A DNA stretch of 64,000 nucleotides. Source: Enhydrobacter sp. (GTDB lineage Bacteria; Pseudomonadota; Alphaproteobacteria; Reyranellales; Reyranellaceae). A program made the position numbers and the translations under genes. The stretch spans positions 37,013 to 101,012 of the forward strand of contig JAHCJV010000011.1 in assembly GCA_026126105.1 (NCBI GenBank). The letters run 5' to 3'. The notes under the pieces are model-generated. The model was not told where the DNA came from. It searched no databases and saw only the letters and a list, made by a program, of their open reading frames with translations. Shown here in pieces: positions 37,174 through 48,344 of this stretch (positions within the stretch are counted from its first letter, which is position 1; every line of letters starts with the position of its first letter).

Positions 37174-37476
37174 CTACGGCGAGGAGGCCAGCCTGCGTCC
37201 CGCCTCTGTCAACTTGCAGACGAACCAGCCGGGTTTCAGCGGGTTGGCGAACCACGGCTCCGCCCAGCCGCGCTTCAGGCAGCTGCGAACCACCTCCCGC
37301 GCGATAGTCTGACCATCGAGGTCGAAAAGCGGCAGCTTGCCCCCTGGCTGCGCCAGCCCCCGGCGCAGATAGAACAGCTCAGGCATGGTCGGAAGGTTGC
37401 CTCCCACCTCATTGTCGTTTACCGCGGATGGCGCGACGCCAAGCGCCGAACGCACAGATTCTTGATCGGCAAACAT
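37174..37476 (-). CDS. Small winged-helix-like protein, unknown function
   Basis: The 100-residue protein begins MFADQESVRSALGVAPSAVND. Its second half, GQTIAREVVRSCLKRGW and GWFVCKLTEAGRRLAS, resembles the recognition helix and wing of small winged-helix proteins with the common LTEAGR ending. ATG 37476 follows AAGGGGGACGCAGCC. It stands alone between the CYTH-like gene and the merR gene. No family name is offered. Confidence 0.6.
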   Translation of the reverse strand: MFADQESVRSALGVAPSAVNDNEVGGNLPTMPELFYLRRGLAQPGGKLPLFDLDGQTIAREVVRSCLKRGWAEPWFANPLKPGWFVCKLTEAGRRLASSP

Positions 37477-37656
37477 GGCTGCGTCCCCCTTGACGTTGCC
37501 TAGTTGCAAAGCCCCTCAAGAGCACCATACGCAGATAATGCGGAAAAACGAAACAATATGAACGAGTTAGCGCATAATGATCGAATGCACACCGGATCTG
37601 GTGTTCAAGAGCGCGGACTAGGCCCAGCTGTTGCGAACAACGAATCTAGTCGCCGA

Positions 37657-38187
37657 CTAGTTTTGCGCCTTAAGCGTGGTGCGCAGCTGACTCAAAGCCT
37701 GCTCAAGGTCTTCCAGGACCGTTTCTATCTCGCGGCGCTTGTGAAGGTCGAGCATGGCGGCGCGCGGGGTCGCAGTCGACGGCTGCGGACCGGTACGAGG
37801 CAGGGGACGTGAGGCGCCGGTCGCCACTGCCTCCGCGCGCGCCGACACAATCCGCAGACTTTCGAGCGCGCTTTCAGCGGCGCTTTCGAGCCTCTGCTGT
37901 TGCGGCAGTCGGCCCCTACCTTCCTTGAGGAGGCGTTGCACGCCCTTGATGGTGTAGCCGTCGTCGTAGAGCAGCGAGCGAATCCGGCGAAGCAGGTCGA
38001 TGTCCTCGGGCCGGTAGTAGCGTCGTCCGCCCCCGCGCTTCAGAGGACGAACCTGACTGAACTTGCTCTCCCAGAACCGCAGCACGTGCTGAGGGACATC
38101 CAGCTCGGTCGCGACCTCGCTGATGGTGCGAAATGCCTGCGCCGACTTCTCGTTCCGTCTTTCGACGGCCTGGACTGTCACGGCCAT
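37657..38187 (-). CDS. MerR-family transcriptional regulator downstream of ihfA
   Basis: The 176-residue regulator has the N-terminal MerR helix-turn-helix ([25 protein letters not shown]) and [37 protein letters not shown]. The C-terminal half has no cysteines for metal sensing and ends in a coiled-coil-like stretch. It is the standard MerR neighbour of ihfA in alphaproteobacteria. ATG 38187 follows TAGGGGGTTGGCC; a TTG two codons upstream is also possible. Confidence 0.88.
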   Translation of the reverse strand: MAVTVQAVERRNEKSAQAFRTISEVATELDVPQHVLRFWESKFSQVRPLKRGGGRRYYRPEDIDLLRRIRSLLYDDGYTIKGVQRLLKEGRGRLPQQQRLESAAESALESLRIVSARAEAVATGASRPLPRTGPQPSTATPRAAMLDLHKRREIETVLEDLEQALSQLRTTLKAQN

Positions 38188-38202
38188 GGCCAACCCCCTA
38201 CT

Positions 38203-38529
38203 TTATCCGGACGACTGTTCCTTGCCAGACTCGTCGGGCATCCCGTTGATCAAGGATTTCAGGACATTCGACGCTCGGAAGACAAGGACACGTCGAGGCA
38301 GGATCGGCACTTCCTGTCCCGTTTTCGGATTTCGGCCGACACGCTGCCCTTTGTCGCGAACCGCAAAGCTCCCGAACGACGAGATCTTCACCGATTCCCC
38401 TCGGGCCAAAGCCTCCACGACTTCGCCCAGAATCGTCTCGACAAGGTCGCTGGATTCGTTGCGAGACAGTCCCACTTCCTGGAACACCGACTCGCTGAGA
38501 TCAGCGCGCGTGATAGTCCGGCCTTCCAT
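38203..38529 (-). CDS. ihfA: Integration host factor subunit alpha
   Basis: The 108-residue HU/IHF-fold protein has [25 protein letters not shown], whose NPKTG arm with following proline bends DNA. It forms a heterodimer with IHF-beta, not seen here. IHF can assist CRISPR adaptation in some type I systems. The ATG follows GGAAGGACGCCGG. It lies in the plsX-fabH-ihfA-merR cluster, 135 bp after fabH. Confidence 0.95.
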   Translation of the reverse strand: MEGRTITRADLSESVFQEVGLSRNESSDLVETILGEVVEALARGESVKISSFGSFAVRDKGQRVGRNPKTGQEVPILPRRVLVFRASNVLKSLINGMPDESGKEQSSG

Positions 38530-38664
38530 CCGGCGTCCTTCCTTCCCCCTGCTTAAGGCTTACTCTCAGAAAGGAAACCGGTCAATATCAGCAGGATAGC
38601 GGCCATGCTTGAATCGCCGCCTGTTCTCCCCCTGTTCGGAGAGTTTTGTATCAGAAGTGGCGTT

Positions 38665-39636
38665 CTACCAGCGGACGAGCGAGGCGCCCCAGGCCAGGCC
38701 GCCGCCGATGCCTTCCATCAACAGGAGATCGCCGCGTTTGACACGCCCGTCGTTGACCGCCACCTCGAGCGCCAGCGGAATGGAGGCGGCGGAGGTGTTG
38801 GCGTGCCGGTCGACCGTGATCACCACCCGCTCCGGCGGCAGGCCGAGCTTTCTGCCCGTGCCATCGATGATGCGCTTGTTTGCCTGATGCGGCACCAGCC
38901 AGTCGATGTCCTTGCTGGTCAAGCCAGCCTTGTCGAGGACCTCGCCGACCACCGCAGCCATATTCACTACGGCGTGCTTGAAGACTTCCTTGCCTTCCAT
39001 GCGCAGGAGGCCGGTGGTGCGGGTCGAGGATGGGCCACCGTCGACGTAGAGGATGTCGTGCTGGCGTCCGTCCGAATGCAGCGCGTGGGCCAGGATCCCG
39101 CGGTCGTGCGCGGTGCCCTCGCCCTGCTCGGCCTTGAGCACGACCGCCCCCGCGCCGTCGCCGAACAGAACGCTGGTGCCGCGGTCGCTCCAATCGAGGA
39201 TGCGCGAGAACGTCTCGGCACCGATCACCAGCGCGGTCGAGGCGAGCCCGCTCTTGATCATGCTGTCTGCGACCGAAAGACCGTAAATGAAGCCGGCGCA
39301 AACCGCCTGCACGTCGAACGCTGCTCCCTTCGTCATGCCGAGCGCCGCCTGCACGCGCGTCGCGGTCGCCGGAAACGTGAGATCGGGGGTCGCGGTGCAA
39401 AGCACGATGAGATCGAGGTCGCTGCCTTTGAGGCCCGCCTGGTCGAGCGCCCGCTGGGAGGCCTTGATTGCGAGATGCGAGGTGAACTCGCCCTCGGCTG
39501 CGATGTGACGCTGGCGGATCCCGGTACGCTGCTGGATCCACTCGTCCGAAGTGTCCATCGTCCGCGCCAATTCGGCGTTGCTGACGACTCTTTCCGGCAG
39601 ATAGGCGCCGCACCCCTGAACGACGGAACGAATCAC
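38665..39636 (-). CDS. fabH: Beta-ketoacyl-ACP synthase III
   Basis: The 323-residue condensing enzyme joins acetyl-CoA to malonyl-ACP to start fatty acid synthesis. The catalytic Cys113 is in [10 protein letters not shown]; His in VPHQANKRI and Asn in [11 protein letters not shown] complete the triad. The start is GTG 39636, overlapping the plsX stop by four bases (GTGA), which fixes the start and shows coupling. Length is standard. Confidence 0.96.
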   Translation of the reverse strand: MIRSVVQGCGAYLPERVVSNAELARTMDTSDEWIQQRTGIRQRHIAAEGEFTSHLAIKASQRALDQAGLKGSDLDLIVLCTATPDLTFPATATRVQAALGMTKGAAFDVQAVCAGFIYGLSVADSMIKSGLASTALVIGAETFSRILDWSDRGTSVLFGDGAGAVVLKAEQGEGTAHDRGILAHALHSDGRQHDILYVDGGPSSTRTTGLLRMEGKEVFKHAVVNMAAVVGEVLDKAGLTSKDIDWLVPHQANKRIIDGTGRKLGLPPERVVITVDRHANTSAASIPLALEVAVNDGRVKRGDLLLMEGIGGGLAWGASLVRW

Positions 39637-40709
39637 GCACTTCCTCCGCTTGCCTGCAACGCCTCTCCGGGCGCGTCAGGGGCCGCGATCGCCTGCTGGA
39701 GGGTGGCCAACCCCTCGACGAGCTTGCTCTTGTATTCGTAGCGTACCATGTCGCGCGCCACGCCGATGGCATAAGCGAAACCAAGATCGTCGGTCCCGCC
39801 ATGGCTTTTTACGCACACGCCGTCGAGCCCGAGGAAGACGCCGCCATTGTAGCGGCGCGGATCGACCCGCTTGCGCAATTTCTTCCAGGCGCCCGAAGCA
39901 AAGAGATAACCGAGCTTGGCGAAGGTCGAAGTGCGGAAGGCATCGCGCACGAAGCCAGTGTAGAGCTTGGCCGTACCTTCGATCGCCTTCAGCGCGACGT
40001 TGCCGGTGAAGCCGTCGGTCACCACGACGTCGACGACGCCGGAACCGATATCGTTGCCTTCGACGAAGCCGAAAAAACTGACCGGACTGCCCGGCCGGCG
40101 CAGCCAACCGGCCGCCTGGCGCAGCTCGTCATGGCCCTTCAGCTCCTCCGAACCGACATTCAGCAGTCCGACCTTGGGCGCGTCGAGACCGAGCAGCACC
40201 TGGGCGAAGACGCTGCCCATGACCGCGAACTCGGCCAGGTTGTCGGCGTCGCATTCGAGATTGGCGCCAAGATCGAGCATCACGGTTTCGCCGCGTGTCG
40301 TCGGCAGGAACGAAGCAAGAGCGGGCCGATGGGCGCCTTCCAGCATGCGCATCGCGAACATCGAGATGGCCAGCAGCGCACCTGTATTACCGGCGGAGAC
40401 CACGGTGTCGGCACGGCCGTCGGCCGCAGCCTGGCAGGCGAGCCACATGCTCGATTGGCGGCGACGGCGGAGGGCAAACGACGGCTTGTCGTCGGCGCTC
40501 ACCGCCTCTGCCGCCGGCACGATTTCGACCGCCTGGGCAAGACCTTTGCGCTTGTCGACCAGCAGTTTGAGCTTCTCGGGATCGCCGAACAGCAGATAGC
40601 GCGTATCGGGGTACCGTTCGCGCGCGATATCTGCCCCGTTTACGACGACCCCGGGCGCGTGGTCGCCGCCCATGCCGTCAAGCGCCAGGACGACCTTGCC
40701 CGACTTCAT
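39633..40709 (-). CDS. plsX: Phosphate acyltransferase PlsX
   Basis: The 358-residue enzyme converts acyl-ACP to acyl-phosphate for phospholipid synthesis. Motifs are [30 protein letters not shown] and [17 protein letters not shown]. The start [12 protein letters not shown] is the family start; a longer open frame upstream overlaps rpmF and is rejected. It lies between rpmF and fabH, the usual order. Confidence 0.95.
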   Translation of the reverse strand: MKSGKVVLALDGMGGDHAPGVVVNGADIARERYPDTRYLLFGDPEKLKLLVDKRKGLAQAVEIVPAAEAVSADDKPSFALRRRRQSSMWLACQAAADGRADTVVSAGNTGALLAISMFAMRMLEGAHRPALASFLPTTRGETVMLDLGANLECDADNLAEFAVMGSVFAQVLLGLDAPKVGLLNVGSEELKGHDELRQAAGWLRRPGSPVSFFGFVEGNDIGSGVVDVVVTDGFTGNVALKAIEGTAKLYTGFVRDAFRTSTFAKLGYLFASGAWKKLRKRVDPRRYNGGVFLGLDGVCVKSHGGTDDLGFAYAIGVARDMVRYEYKSKLVEGLATLQQAIAAPDAPGEALQASGGSA

Positions 40710-40761
40710 CGAGGAACTCGTTTCGCCTGCAGCCAGCCCGATCGCCGGCGCTGCCGAGAGA

Positions 40762-40956
40762 CTACTTCTCGGCGGCGGCGCTGTCCGCAAGCACCGGCAT
40801 GTCTTCGCGATAGTAGCCGCAATGCGAGCAAACCATGTGCGGCCGCTTCAGCTCGCCGCAATTCTTGCATTCGATATGGGCCATTGCCGGAATGGCGTGG
40901 TGGGCACGGCGCATATTGCGGCGCGACTTCGAAACCTTTTTCTTGGGAACAGCCAT
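40762..40956 (-). CDS. rpmF: 50S ribosomal protein L32
   Basis: The 64-residue protein begins [22 protein letters not shown] and has a zinc-ribbon pair [20 protein letters not shown], so it is the zinc-binding C+ form. Type and position between yceD and plsX are standard. Confidence 0.97.
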   Translation of the reverse strand: MAVPKKKVSKSRRNMRRAHHAIPAMAHIECKNCGELKRPHMVCSHCGYYREDMPVLADSAAAEK

Positions 40957-41049
40957 GACGATCTCCAGGATGGGGCGGCAAAACCTGTCCCCAAAAAGCT
41001 AGGCCGCGCTTAGCAGGCGCGGCGGGCCGACTTCTCTAGCCAAAACGTT

Positions 41050-41078
41050 CCGCGGCCGCAACAGATTAGCGGCCGCGG
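41050..41078 (-). terminator. Strong hairpin overlapping the yceD stop
   Basis: CCGCGGCCGC and GCGGCCGCGG form a perfect 10-bp stem with a nine-base loop that includes the yceD stop codon. On the minus strand GTTTTGG follows six bases later, so it may attenuate transcription before rpmF. The stem may also simply reflect coding sequence. Confidence 0.4.
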
Positions 41079-41653
41079 GGCGGCTTGTCCTTCAGTGCCG
41101 CCAATCCTGCGAACGGATGGCGGCGCTGCTCCTGCCGTGTCGGGCGGCCGTCCCGACGGGGCTTGGGCAGGACATCCTCGAGCTTCACGCCCGGCCGCCG
41201 GGGATATGGGTCGGCGGCGAGGGAGAGTTGCTCGGCGACGACCTCGCCTACGTCCAGCATGTTCCCAGAGAGCGGCTCGGGCGCGTCCGCTTGAGGGCTT
41301 ACCAGCGCCTCCCCGCTCTCCGGATCACGCTCCTCGGTTAGATCCTGCTTGAAGACGATACGAAAAGCTTCGTCGAGATCCTGCGTGACCGGATCGAGCG
41401 TCAAGATGCATGCCTGCAAGATCTTTCCCCTCAGCCGCCCTTCGAGAACGACCCGGCCACCCGGTCGCCGGTCGACCGTGACACGGGCCGAGAAGGCGGG
41501 CAAGCCGAGGAAGCCGAACCGCTTGGCGAGCGCCGCGCGCTCACTCTCGCTCGCCGCTATATCGAGGGCCGTCGAACCGCTCGTGCCCATGCGATCGATA
41601 TCGACAATCCTCTCAATTTCCGACTTTGGTCCATTATCAAGGAATTGGGTCAT
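41066..41653 (-). CDS. yceD: DUF177 family protein (YceD)
   Basis: The 195-residue product carries the DUF177 pattern: GRVVLEGRLRGKILQACILTLDPVTQDLDEAFRIVF and a C-terminal stretch EQLSLAADPYPRRPG. YceD is linked to 23S rRNA/L32 assembly and sits before rpmF in most proteobacteria. No Shine-Dalgarno precedes the ATG; the gene starts nine bases after the upstream stop, so it probably depends on coupling. Confidence 0.92.
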   Translation of the reverse strand: MTQFLDNGPKSEIERIVDIDRMGTSGSTALDIAASESERAALAKRFGFLGLPAFSARVTVDRRPGGRVVLEGRLRGKILQACILTLDPVTQDLDEAFRIVFKQDLTEERDPESGEALVSPQADAPEPLSGNMLDVGEVVAEQLSLAADPYPRRPGVKLEDVLPKPRRDGRPTRQEQRRHPFAGLAALKDKPPRGR

Positions 41654-41662
41654 TTAGATTAA

Positions 41663-42160
41663 CTACTTCGCTAGGTCTTTACGGGCGGTTCGGGCAAGCC
41701 TGTCTGCCTCGTAGCGTACATACGCCGTGAGACGCTCCAACTGTGCCGGATCAACAGGCGGCCTACCCCCATAGGCATTCCGGCGCAAGGCCTCTGCGAG
41801 AGAGGCCGCGTCGGCGTCGGCCAAGGCCGTCCGATAGGCAAGCGCTCGACCATGAAACCCCTCCGCCATGATCTTGATGCGCCGTCCGACGCCAAGGTCC
41901 TGCACCCCGATCTCTCGCAAAGTGAGATCGAGGTGGCGAAACATGGCGTCGAAGAAAGCCTGCGACAGCGCCTCGCCGTCGGGCTCGCGGCGCAGACGGT
42001 CGATAACAAGGGCGGCGTGCAGCGCCAAGGCATCGAAGCGCCCATCGAGTGTGTCCGGAATGCCGAAGGTCTGGTAGAGTTCGGGCGCGCGCGCGCGTTC
42101 GGCGGTGCGGCCATAGAGCAGGGCCGCGAATTCTTCACTAGGCGGACGGCGGCGAAACAA
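41663..42160 (-). CDS. Ubiquinol-cytochrome c chaperone family protein
   Basis: The 165-residue protein resembles the CBP3/UQCC1 chaperone used in cytochrome bc1 assembly: LYQTFGIPDTLDGRFDALALHAALVIDRLR and DAMFRHLDLTLREIGVQDLGVGRRIK. The start is probably TTG 42160, because GGGAG lies seven bases upstream and the N-terminus MFRRRPPSEE fits. It heads the yceD-rpmF-plsX-fabH cluster and is divergent from bamE, the normal alphaproteobacterial arrangement. Confidence 0.9.
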   Translation of the reverse strand: MFRRRPPSEEFAALLYGRTAERARAPELYQTFGIPDTLDGRFDALALHAALVIDRLRREPDGEALSQAFFDAMFRHLDLTLREIGVQDLGVGRRIKIMAEGFHGRALAYRTALADADAASLAEALRRNAYGGRPPVDPAQLERLTAYVRYEADRLARTARKDLAK

Positions 42161-42240
42161 TCAGTGCTCCCTGGCGAGATAGGACATCGGTTGACCCCCG
42201 GACGGCGCCACGACATGGTGTGCGCCCTCTCTTCTTCGGA

Positions 42241-42248
42241 TATATAAA
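42241..42248 (+). promoter_or_regulatory. -10-like element before bamE
   Basis: TATATAAA lies eight bases before the bamE ATG (42257), so transcription would begin within about four bases of the start codon. No Shine-Dalgarno is visible upstream of this ATG. A good -35 at the right distance was not found. Confidence 0.4.
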
Positions 42249-42256
42249 CACCGTCC

Positions 42257-42751
42257 ATGCGTCGCACTGTCCCTTACGCTGTCGTCGGCGTCCTTATCGG
42301 CGCCATCGCCTTGCCGCTAGCCGTCGCCGGGTGCGAGTCGATCGTCGACCAGCGCGGCTTCGCGGCAACTCCGGGCTCGGTCGAGAAGCTCGAAATCGAG
42401 ACTCAAAGCCGCGAGGACGTGGTCCGTCTTATCGGCTCGCCGTCGACCGTCGCCACCTTCAATCCCAATGTTTGGTACTACATCGCGCAAAAGCAGGAAT
42501 ACTACGCCTTCTTTAAGCCGGCGATGCTCCAACAAGATGTCATGCAACTGAACTTCAACGATGCGGGCCGCCTAGCATCGATCAAGAAGTATGAGTTGGC
42601 TGACAGCCGGGACATCGAAATGGTCTCCCGCATCACGCCGACCGCAGGCAAGGAGATTACCGTGCTCGAGCAGATCATGGGCAATGTCGGCCGTTTCACC
42701 GGTCCGAAGCAGGATTCCAATCCGGGCGCGCCAACGACAGGCGGTATCTGA
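42257..42751 (+). CDS. bamE: Outer membrane protein assembly factor BamE (SmpA/OmlA)
   Basis: The 164-residue lipoprotein has a signal peptide ending in the lipobox VAGC, with lipidation at Cys26. It then shows REDVVRLIGSPSTVATFNPNVWYYI, the BamE signature. It assists outer membrane beta-barrel insertion with BamA. It is divergent from the cytochrome bc1 chaperone gene, a conserved alphaproteobacterial pairing, and is followed by a strong terminator. Confidence 0.93.
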   Translation: MRRTVPYAVVGVLIGAIALPLAVAGCESIVDQRGFAATPGSVEKLEIETQSREDVVRLIGSPSTVATFNPNVWYYIAQKQEYYAFFKPAMLQQDVMQLNFNDAGRLASIKKYELADSRDIEMVSRITPTAGKEITVLEQIMGNVGRFTGPKQDSNPGAPTTGGI

Positions 42752-42791
42752 CGCCAAACGACCGATCCTAGGCGCGTCCCTTGAATCGAAA

Positions 42792-42815
42792 GGCCCCGGC
42801 GTCTTCGCCGGGGCC
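42792..42815. terminator. Bidirectional terminator between bamE and hppA
   Basis: GGCCCCGGCG and CGCCGGGGCC form a perfect 10-bp stem with loop TCTT. It lies between the convergent bamE and hppA stops. On the minus strand TTTC follows, supporting use by hppA; on the plus strand CTTAAGG follows. Confidence 0.75.
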
Positions 42816-42836
42816 CTTAAGGAGGATGACCGCCGC

Positions 42837-44942
<2,106 letters not shown>

Positions 44943-45069
44943 AGTTTATAACCTGTTGGTTCTTAAGGTGTTCTCAACCCGATACGCGCCGATGAAACTG
45001 TCTCCCCCAGCGCAAGGCGGGCGGAAAATGACAGAACCGTCGGGAACGCGCAACAGCGGGAGGCCGCAA

Positions 45070-45092
45070 AAGCCCCATCGACTCAAGGGCTT
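45070..45092 (-). terminator. Putative terminator after MFS gene
   Basis: AAGCCC and GGGCTT pair across an 11-base loop just past the MFS stop. On the minus strand the stem is followed by TTTTGCGG. Confidence 0.5.
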
Positions 45093-45106
45093 GGGCTCCG
45101 CGAGGC

Positions 45107-46357
45107 TTATGTCGCTCGACCCGGATTGCGCAGGCGAAAGATGCCGATCACCAGCAGAGCGACGCAGACCATGGCGAAGGCGAGATAGTTCAGATAGGCC
45201 CAGCCCTTCACCTCGAGCACAACGGATGCCATCAGGCTTGCCGTGGCGGTGGTCCCGAACACCATGAAGTCGTTGAAAGCCTGCGCCTTGCCACGTTCAG
45301 CCTGACGGTAGGTCGTGGTCAGCAAGGTTGTGGCGCCGACGAAGAGGAAGTTCCAGCCCACCCCGTTCAACCCGAGCGCTCCGCGGAAGTGCCATTCGGT
45401 GGTGCCGAGCAAGGCGATTGCCACGCCCCCGATCAGCAGCGCGATGCCAGCGGTCATGATGTTGAAGATGCCGAAACGCTGGATCAGGTGGCCGGTGAAG
45501 AATGACGGCAGGAACATGCCCATGACGTGCACGAAGATTGTGATCGGCGCCTCGCTCTTGCTGAGACCGCATTGCACAATGGCCAGAGGCGACGCCGCCA
45601 TGACGAATGACATCACGCCGAAAGCGATCATTCCCCCCGCCGCCGCCACCATGTAGGCGGGCTGCGTCACGATCTCGAGCAATGGCCGCTGCGGCCCGGT
45701 CGCATCTTCCGCCCTCACCATAGGAAACTCGATGAAACCCAGCACGACGAAGACGATGAGGTGAATTACGATCACTGAGACGAAGCTCGCCTGGAACAGC
45801 GGCTGCCACATATCGGGTGTCCAGCGCGCGAGCGCCGGGCCGATGATGCCGGCGACGACGCCGCCTGCGGTAACATAGGAAATCGCCTTGGCGCGAAACG
45901 ACAGCGGGGCGAGTTCCACTGCGGCAAAACGATACAGCTGCATGTTGGCCACGGCATAGCCCAGCAGGAGGCCGCCCAGGCACATCATCGGAAAGCTGCC
46001 GAGCTCCAGGCCGATGGCCGCCAGGGAAGCGCCGGCCATTCCGAACAGTGACCCGATCCGGAAACCGAACTTGCGGCCCCTGCGCATCATCAGCATCGAG
46101 GCCGGAAATACGGACAGCATCACGCCGAGATGCTGCATGGTGACGGGCAGATTTGCCCAGATACGCATATCGGCCGGGATGATGGTCAGGACGGCAAGGG
46201 CCGACGAGGCAAACATGAGCGTGTTGCTGCCCTGCGTCAGCGCCTGGCAAAATCCCAACAGCCCTATGTTGCGCAACGCCCGCCTCGGCATGCCGCTGGA
46301 AGCGCTGGCCGACGTATCCTCTACCCTACTTGAACCATCCATTTGGGCGCGCACCAT
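45107..46357 (-). CDS. MFS transporter
   Basis: The 416-residue product has about 12 hydrophobic spans and the motif MMRRGRKFGFRIGSLFGMAGA in loop 2-3. The ATG at 46357 has GGGGCG six bases upstream; a TTG at 46396, abutting the thiL stop, and ATG 46342 are alternatives. It closes the rpiB-to-thiL run and may be co-transcribed. Substrate unknown. Confidence 0.85.
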   Translation of the reverse strand: MVRAQMDGSSRVEDTSASASSGMPRRALRNIGLLGFCQALTQGSNTLMFASSALAVLTIIPADMRIWANLPVTMQHLGVMLSVFPASMLMMRRGRKFGFRIGSLFGMAGASLAAIGLELGSFPMMCLGGLLLGYAVANMQLYRFAAVELAPLSFRAKAISYVTAGGVVAGIIGPALARWTPDMWQPLFQASFVSVIVIHLIVFVVLGFIEFPMVRAEDATGPQRPLLEIVTQPAYMVAAAGGMIAFGVMSFVMAASPLAIVQCGLSKSEAPITIFVHVMGMFLPSFFTGHLIQRFGIFNIMTAGIALLIGGVAIALLGTTEWHFRGALGLNGVGWNFLFVGATTLLTTTYRQAERGKAQAFNDFMVFGTTATASLMASVVLEVKGWAYLNYLAFAMVCVALLVIGIFRLRNPGRAT

Positions 46358-46396
46358 AATCGCCCCGTCATCCGGTCCCAAGCGAATTGGCCACAA

Positions 46397-47362
46397 TCAG
46401 AAATGCACATAGCCGCTCTGCGCAATTCGCTGCGGTTGCCCGGAAACAGTCAGAACCACGCGACTGCCTCTGGAGAAGCCGCCAACATGCGCGACCCGCA
46501 CACCCGCCGCACGCGACGCGGCCAGCAACGCTGTTCGCTTGCGCGGGGGCACCGCGAAAGCCAATTCATAGTCGTCACCGCCTGCCAGCACGTTCCTCCA
46601 GAGGGCAGGATCAGTCGAGAGGATGCCTCGTGCCGCGCCCGACAGCGGCACCCGGTCGCGCTCGATTTGCACTTCCAGCCCTGACGCATGGGCGATGTGT
46701 CCCACGTCGGCCAGCAGCCCGTCCGAGATGTCCGCCGCGGCAGTCGCAATTCCGACCAGCCGTGGCCCGAGTGTCGTGCGTGGCTGCGGCAATCGATAGC
46801 GTTTCTCCAGAGCGCTGCTCTTCAACTCGCCGCGAGCCGCCAGCAAGCCAAGCGCGGCGTCGCCAATCGTGCCGCTCACCCAGAGCTCGTCCCCTGCCCG
46901 CGCGCCGCCGCGTCCGAGGCCTCTCCCGCGCGAGACCTTGCCGAAAGCGGTTATGGAGATCGTCGTGGGGCCCGGTGTTCCGGTGGTGTCGCCGCCGCAC
47001 AGGGTGATGCCGAAGCGGCGCTGGTCAGCAGCGAGGCCGCGCGCGAATCCGGCAACCCAGCGCTCCGTCCAGCCGCGTGTCAACGAAAGCGCGAGCTGGT
47101 AGGCATAAGGTGCCGCCCCCCCTGCTGCGAGGTCGGACAAACAGACGCGGAGCGCCCGCGCAGCGACCAGCTCGGGCCTCTCCTCAGCGAGGAAATGCAC
47201 CCCGGAAACGATCATGTCGGTTTTCACGGCGAGGTCGTGCCGCGCGTTGGCCGGGAGGAAGGCGTTGTCACTCTTGAGGCCGCCCGCGCCTGCGAAATCC
47301 TTGGCCAGCGGCGCGAAGTAGCGAGCGATCAGCTCGAACTCACTCGCCCGTCGCGAGGCCAT
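46397..47362 (-). CDS. thiL: Thiamine-monophosphate kinase
   Basis: The 321-residue enzyme phosphorylates thiamine monophosphate to the diphosphate cofactor. Family motifs are VKTDMIVSGVHF, GGDTTGTPGPTTISITAFG, ADISDGLLADVGHIA and GGDDYELAFAVP. The preferred ATG at 47362 lies four bases past the nusB stop; a longer open frame overlaps nusB. The nusB-thiL order is typical of proteobacteria. Confidence 0.93.
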   Translation of the reverse strand: MASRRASEFELIARYFAPLAKDFAGAGGLKSDNAFLPANARHDLAVKTDMIVSGVHFLAEERPELVAARALRVCLSDLAAGGAAPYAYQLALSLTRGWTERWVAGFARGLAADQRRFGITLCGGDTTGTPGPTTISITAFGKVSRGRGLGRGGARAGDELWVSGTIGDAALGLLAARGELKSSALEKRYRLPQPRTTLGPRLVGIATAAADISDGLLADVGHIAHASGLEVQIERDRVPLSGAARGILSTDPALWRNVLAGGDDYELAFAVPPRKRTALLAASRAAGVRVAHVGGFSRGSRVVLTVSGQPQRIAQSGYVHF

Positions 47363-47366
47363 GCCG

Positions 47367-47837
47367 CTACCGTGCCAGTTCGGCTGCGCGTTCCTGGCGC
47401 GCCACACGGTCCAGCACCGAGTTTACGAAGGTCGACTCTCGCGGATCGTAGAAGGCATGCGCGATCTCGACGTACTCGTTGATGGCAACCCGGGGCGGCA
47501 CGTCGCGGCGGTGGATCAGCTCATACGCCCCCGCGAGTAGGATGGCCCGCACGAGCCGGTCGACACGGGCCCAGGTCCAGCCTTCCGCGAGGGCGGCTGA
47601 GACCGTTCGCTCGAGCTCTTCCTTGTTCACGGCCGCACCTTCGACAACGTCCCTGAACAGCGACTTGTCAGCGTCGCGGCGCATGCCACCTTCACCTGCG
47701 TCCACGGTCCGCACCTTCAGGAACTGCTCGACGATGTCGGCAGGCCGGTCCTGTCCCTCCTGCCACTGATAGAGCGCCTGCACGGCCGCCAGCCGCGCGG
47801 CCTGCCGGCGGCTGGTCGTCGGTTTCGGATCGGTCAC
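47367..47837 (-). CDS. nusB: Transcription antitermination protein NusB
   Basis: The 156-residue all-helical protein has SRRQAARLAAVQALYQ at its start and VAINEYVEIAHAFYDPRESTFVNSVLDRV at its end, the NusB signature. It joins NusE (S10) in rRNA antitermination. The proposed start is GTG 47837, whose GTGA overlaps the ribH stop; an ATG at 47879 would add 14 residues inside ribH. Confidence 0.93.
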   Translation of the reverse strand: MTDPKPTTSRRQAARLAAVQALYQWQEGQDRPADIVEQFLKVRTVDAGEGGMRRDADKSLFRDVVEGAAVNKEELERTVSAALAEGWTWARVDRLVRAILLAGAYELIHRRDVPPRVAINEYVEIAHAFYDPRESTFVNSVLDRVARQERAAELAR

Positions 47838-48310
47838 GACGGTCGCCAGCGACGTTGCAGCGCGATCATCGCGAGGCACGCATGAGCGGCGTCGCCGCCC
47901 TTGTCGCCGCGATGCGTCTCCGCACGCGCCTTTGCCTGTTCCATGCTGTTCACTGTCACGATGCCATAGCCGATGGCCAGCTTCTTCTGGATCGACAGGT
48001 CCATGAGCCCGCGGGCGCTCTCGCCGCAGACATAGTCGTAGTGGGTGGTCTCGCCGCGGATCACGCAGCCGAGAGCGAGGAAACCGTCATAGTGCCCGGC
48101 TGCAAGCGCGATGGCGCCGGGAATCTCGAAGGCACCCGGCACGACCACACGCTCCAAGGTCGCGCCGTTTTTCGTGATCTCGGCCTCCGCGCCGGAAATC
48201 AGCGCGTCGGCGATCTCCGGATAATACCGCGATTCGACGACCAGTATGCGCGCGCCGTCAACGCCGTCGACGGCGGGCCGCGCGGTGGGATTCTCCGTGC
48301 GCGTGCTCAT
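47834..48310 (-). CDS. ribH: 6,7-dimethyl-8-ribityllumazine synthase
   Basis: The 158-residue enzyme condenses the pyrimidine and butanone-phosphate precursors of riboflavin. Family motifs are VVPGAFEIPGAIALAA and LALGCVIRGETTHYDYVCGE. The usual catalytic His is in the ETTHYDYV segment. It overlaps nusB by GTGA and lies 34 bp after ribBX. Confidence 0.95.
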   Translation of the reverse strand: MSTRTENPTARPAVDGVDGARILVVESRYYPEIADALISGAEAEITKNGATLERVVVPGAFEIPGAIALAAGHYDGFLALGCVIRGETTHYDYVCGESARGLMDLSIQKKLAIGYGIVTVNSMEQAKARAETHRGDKGGDAAHACLAMIALQRRWRPS

Positions 48311-48344
48311 GGTCTTCCGGTATTACTGCGTCCCTGTCTCATAA

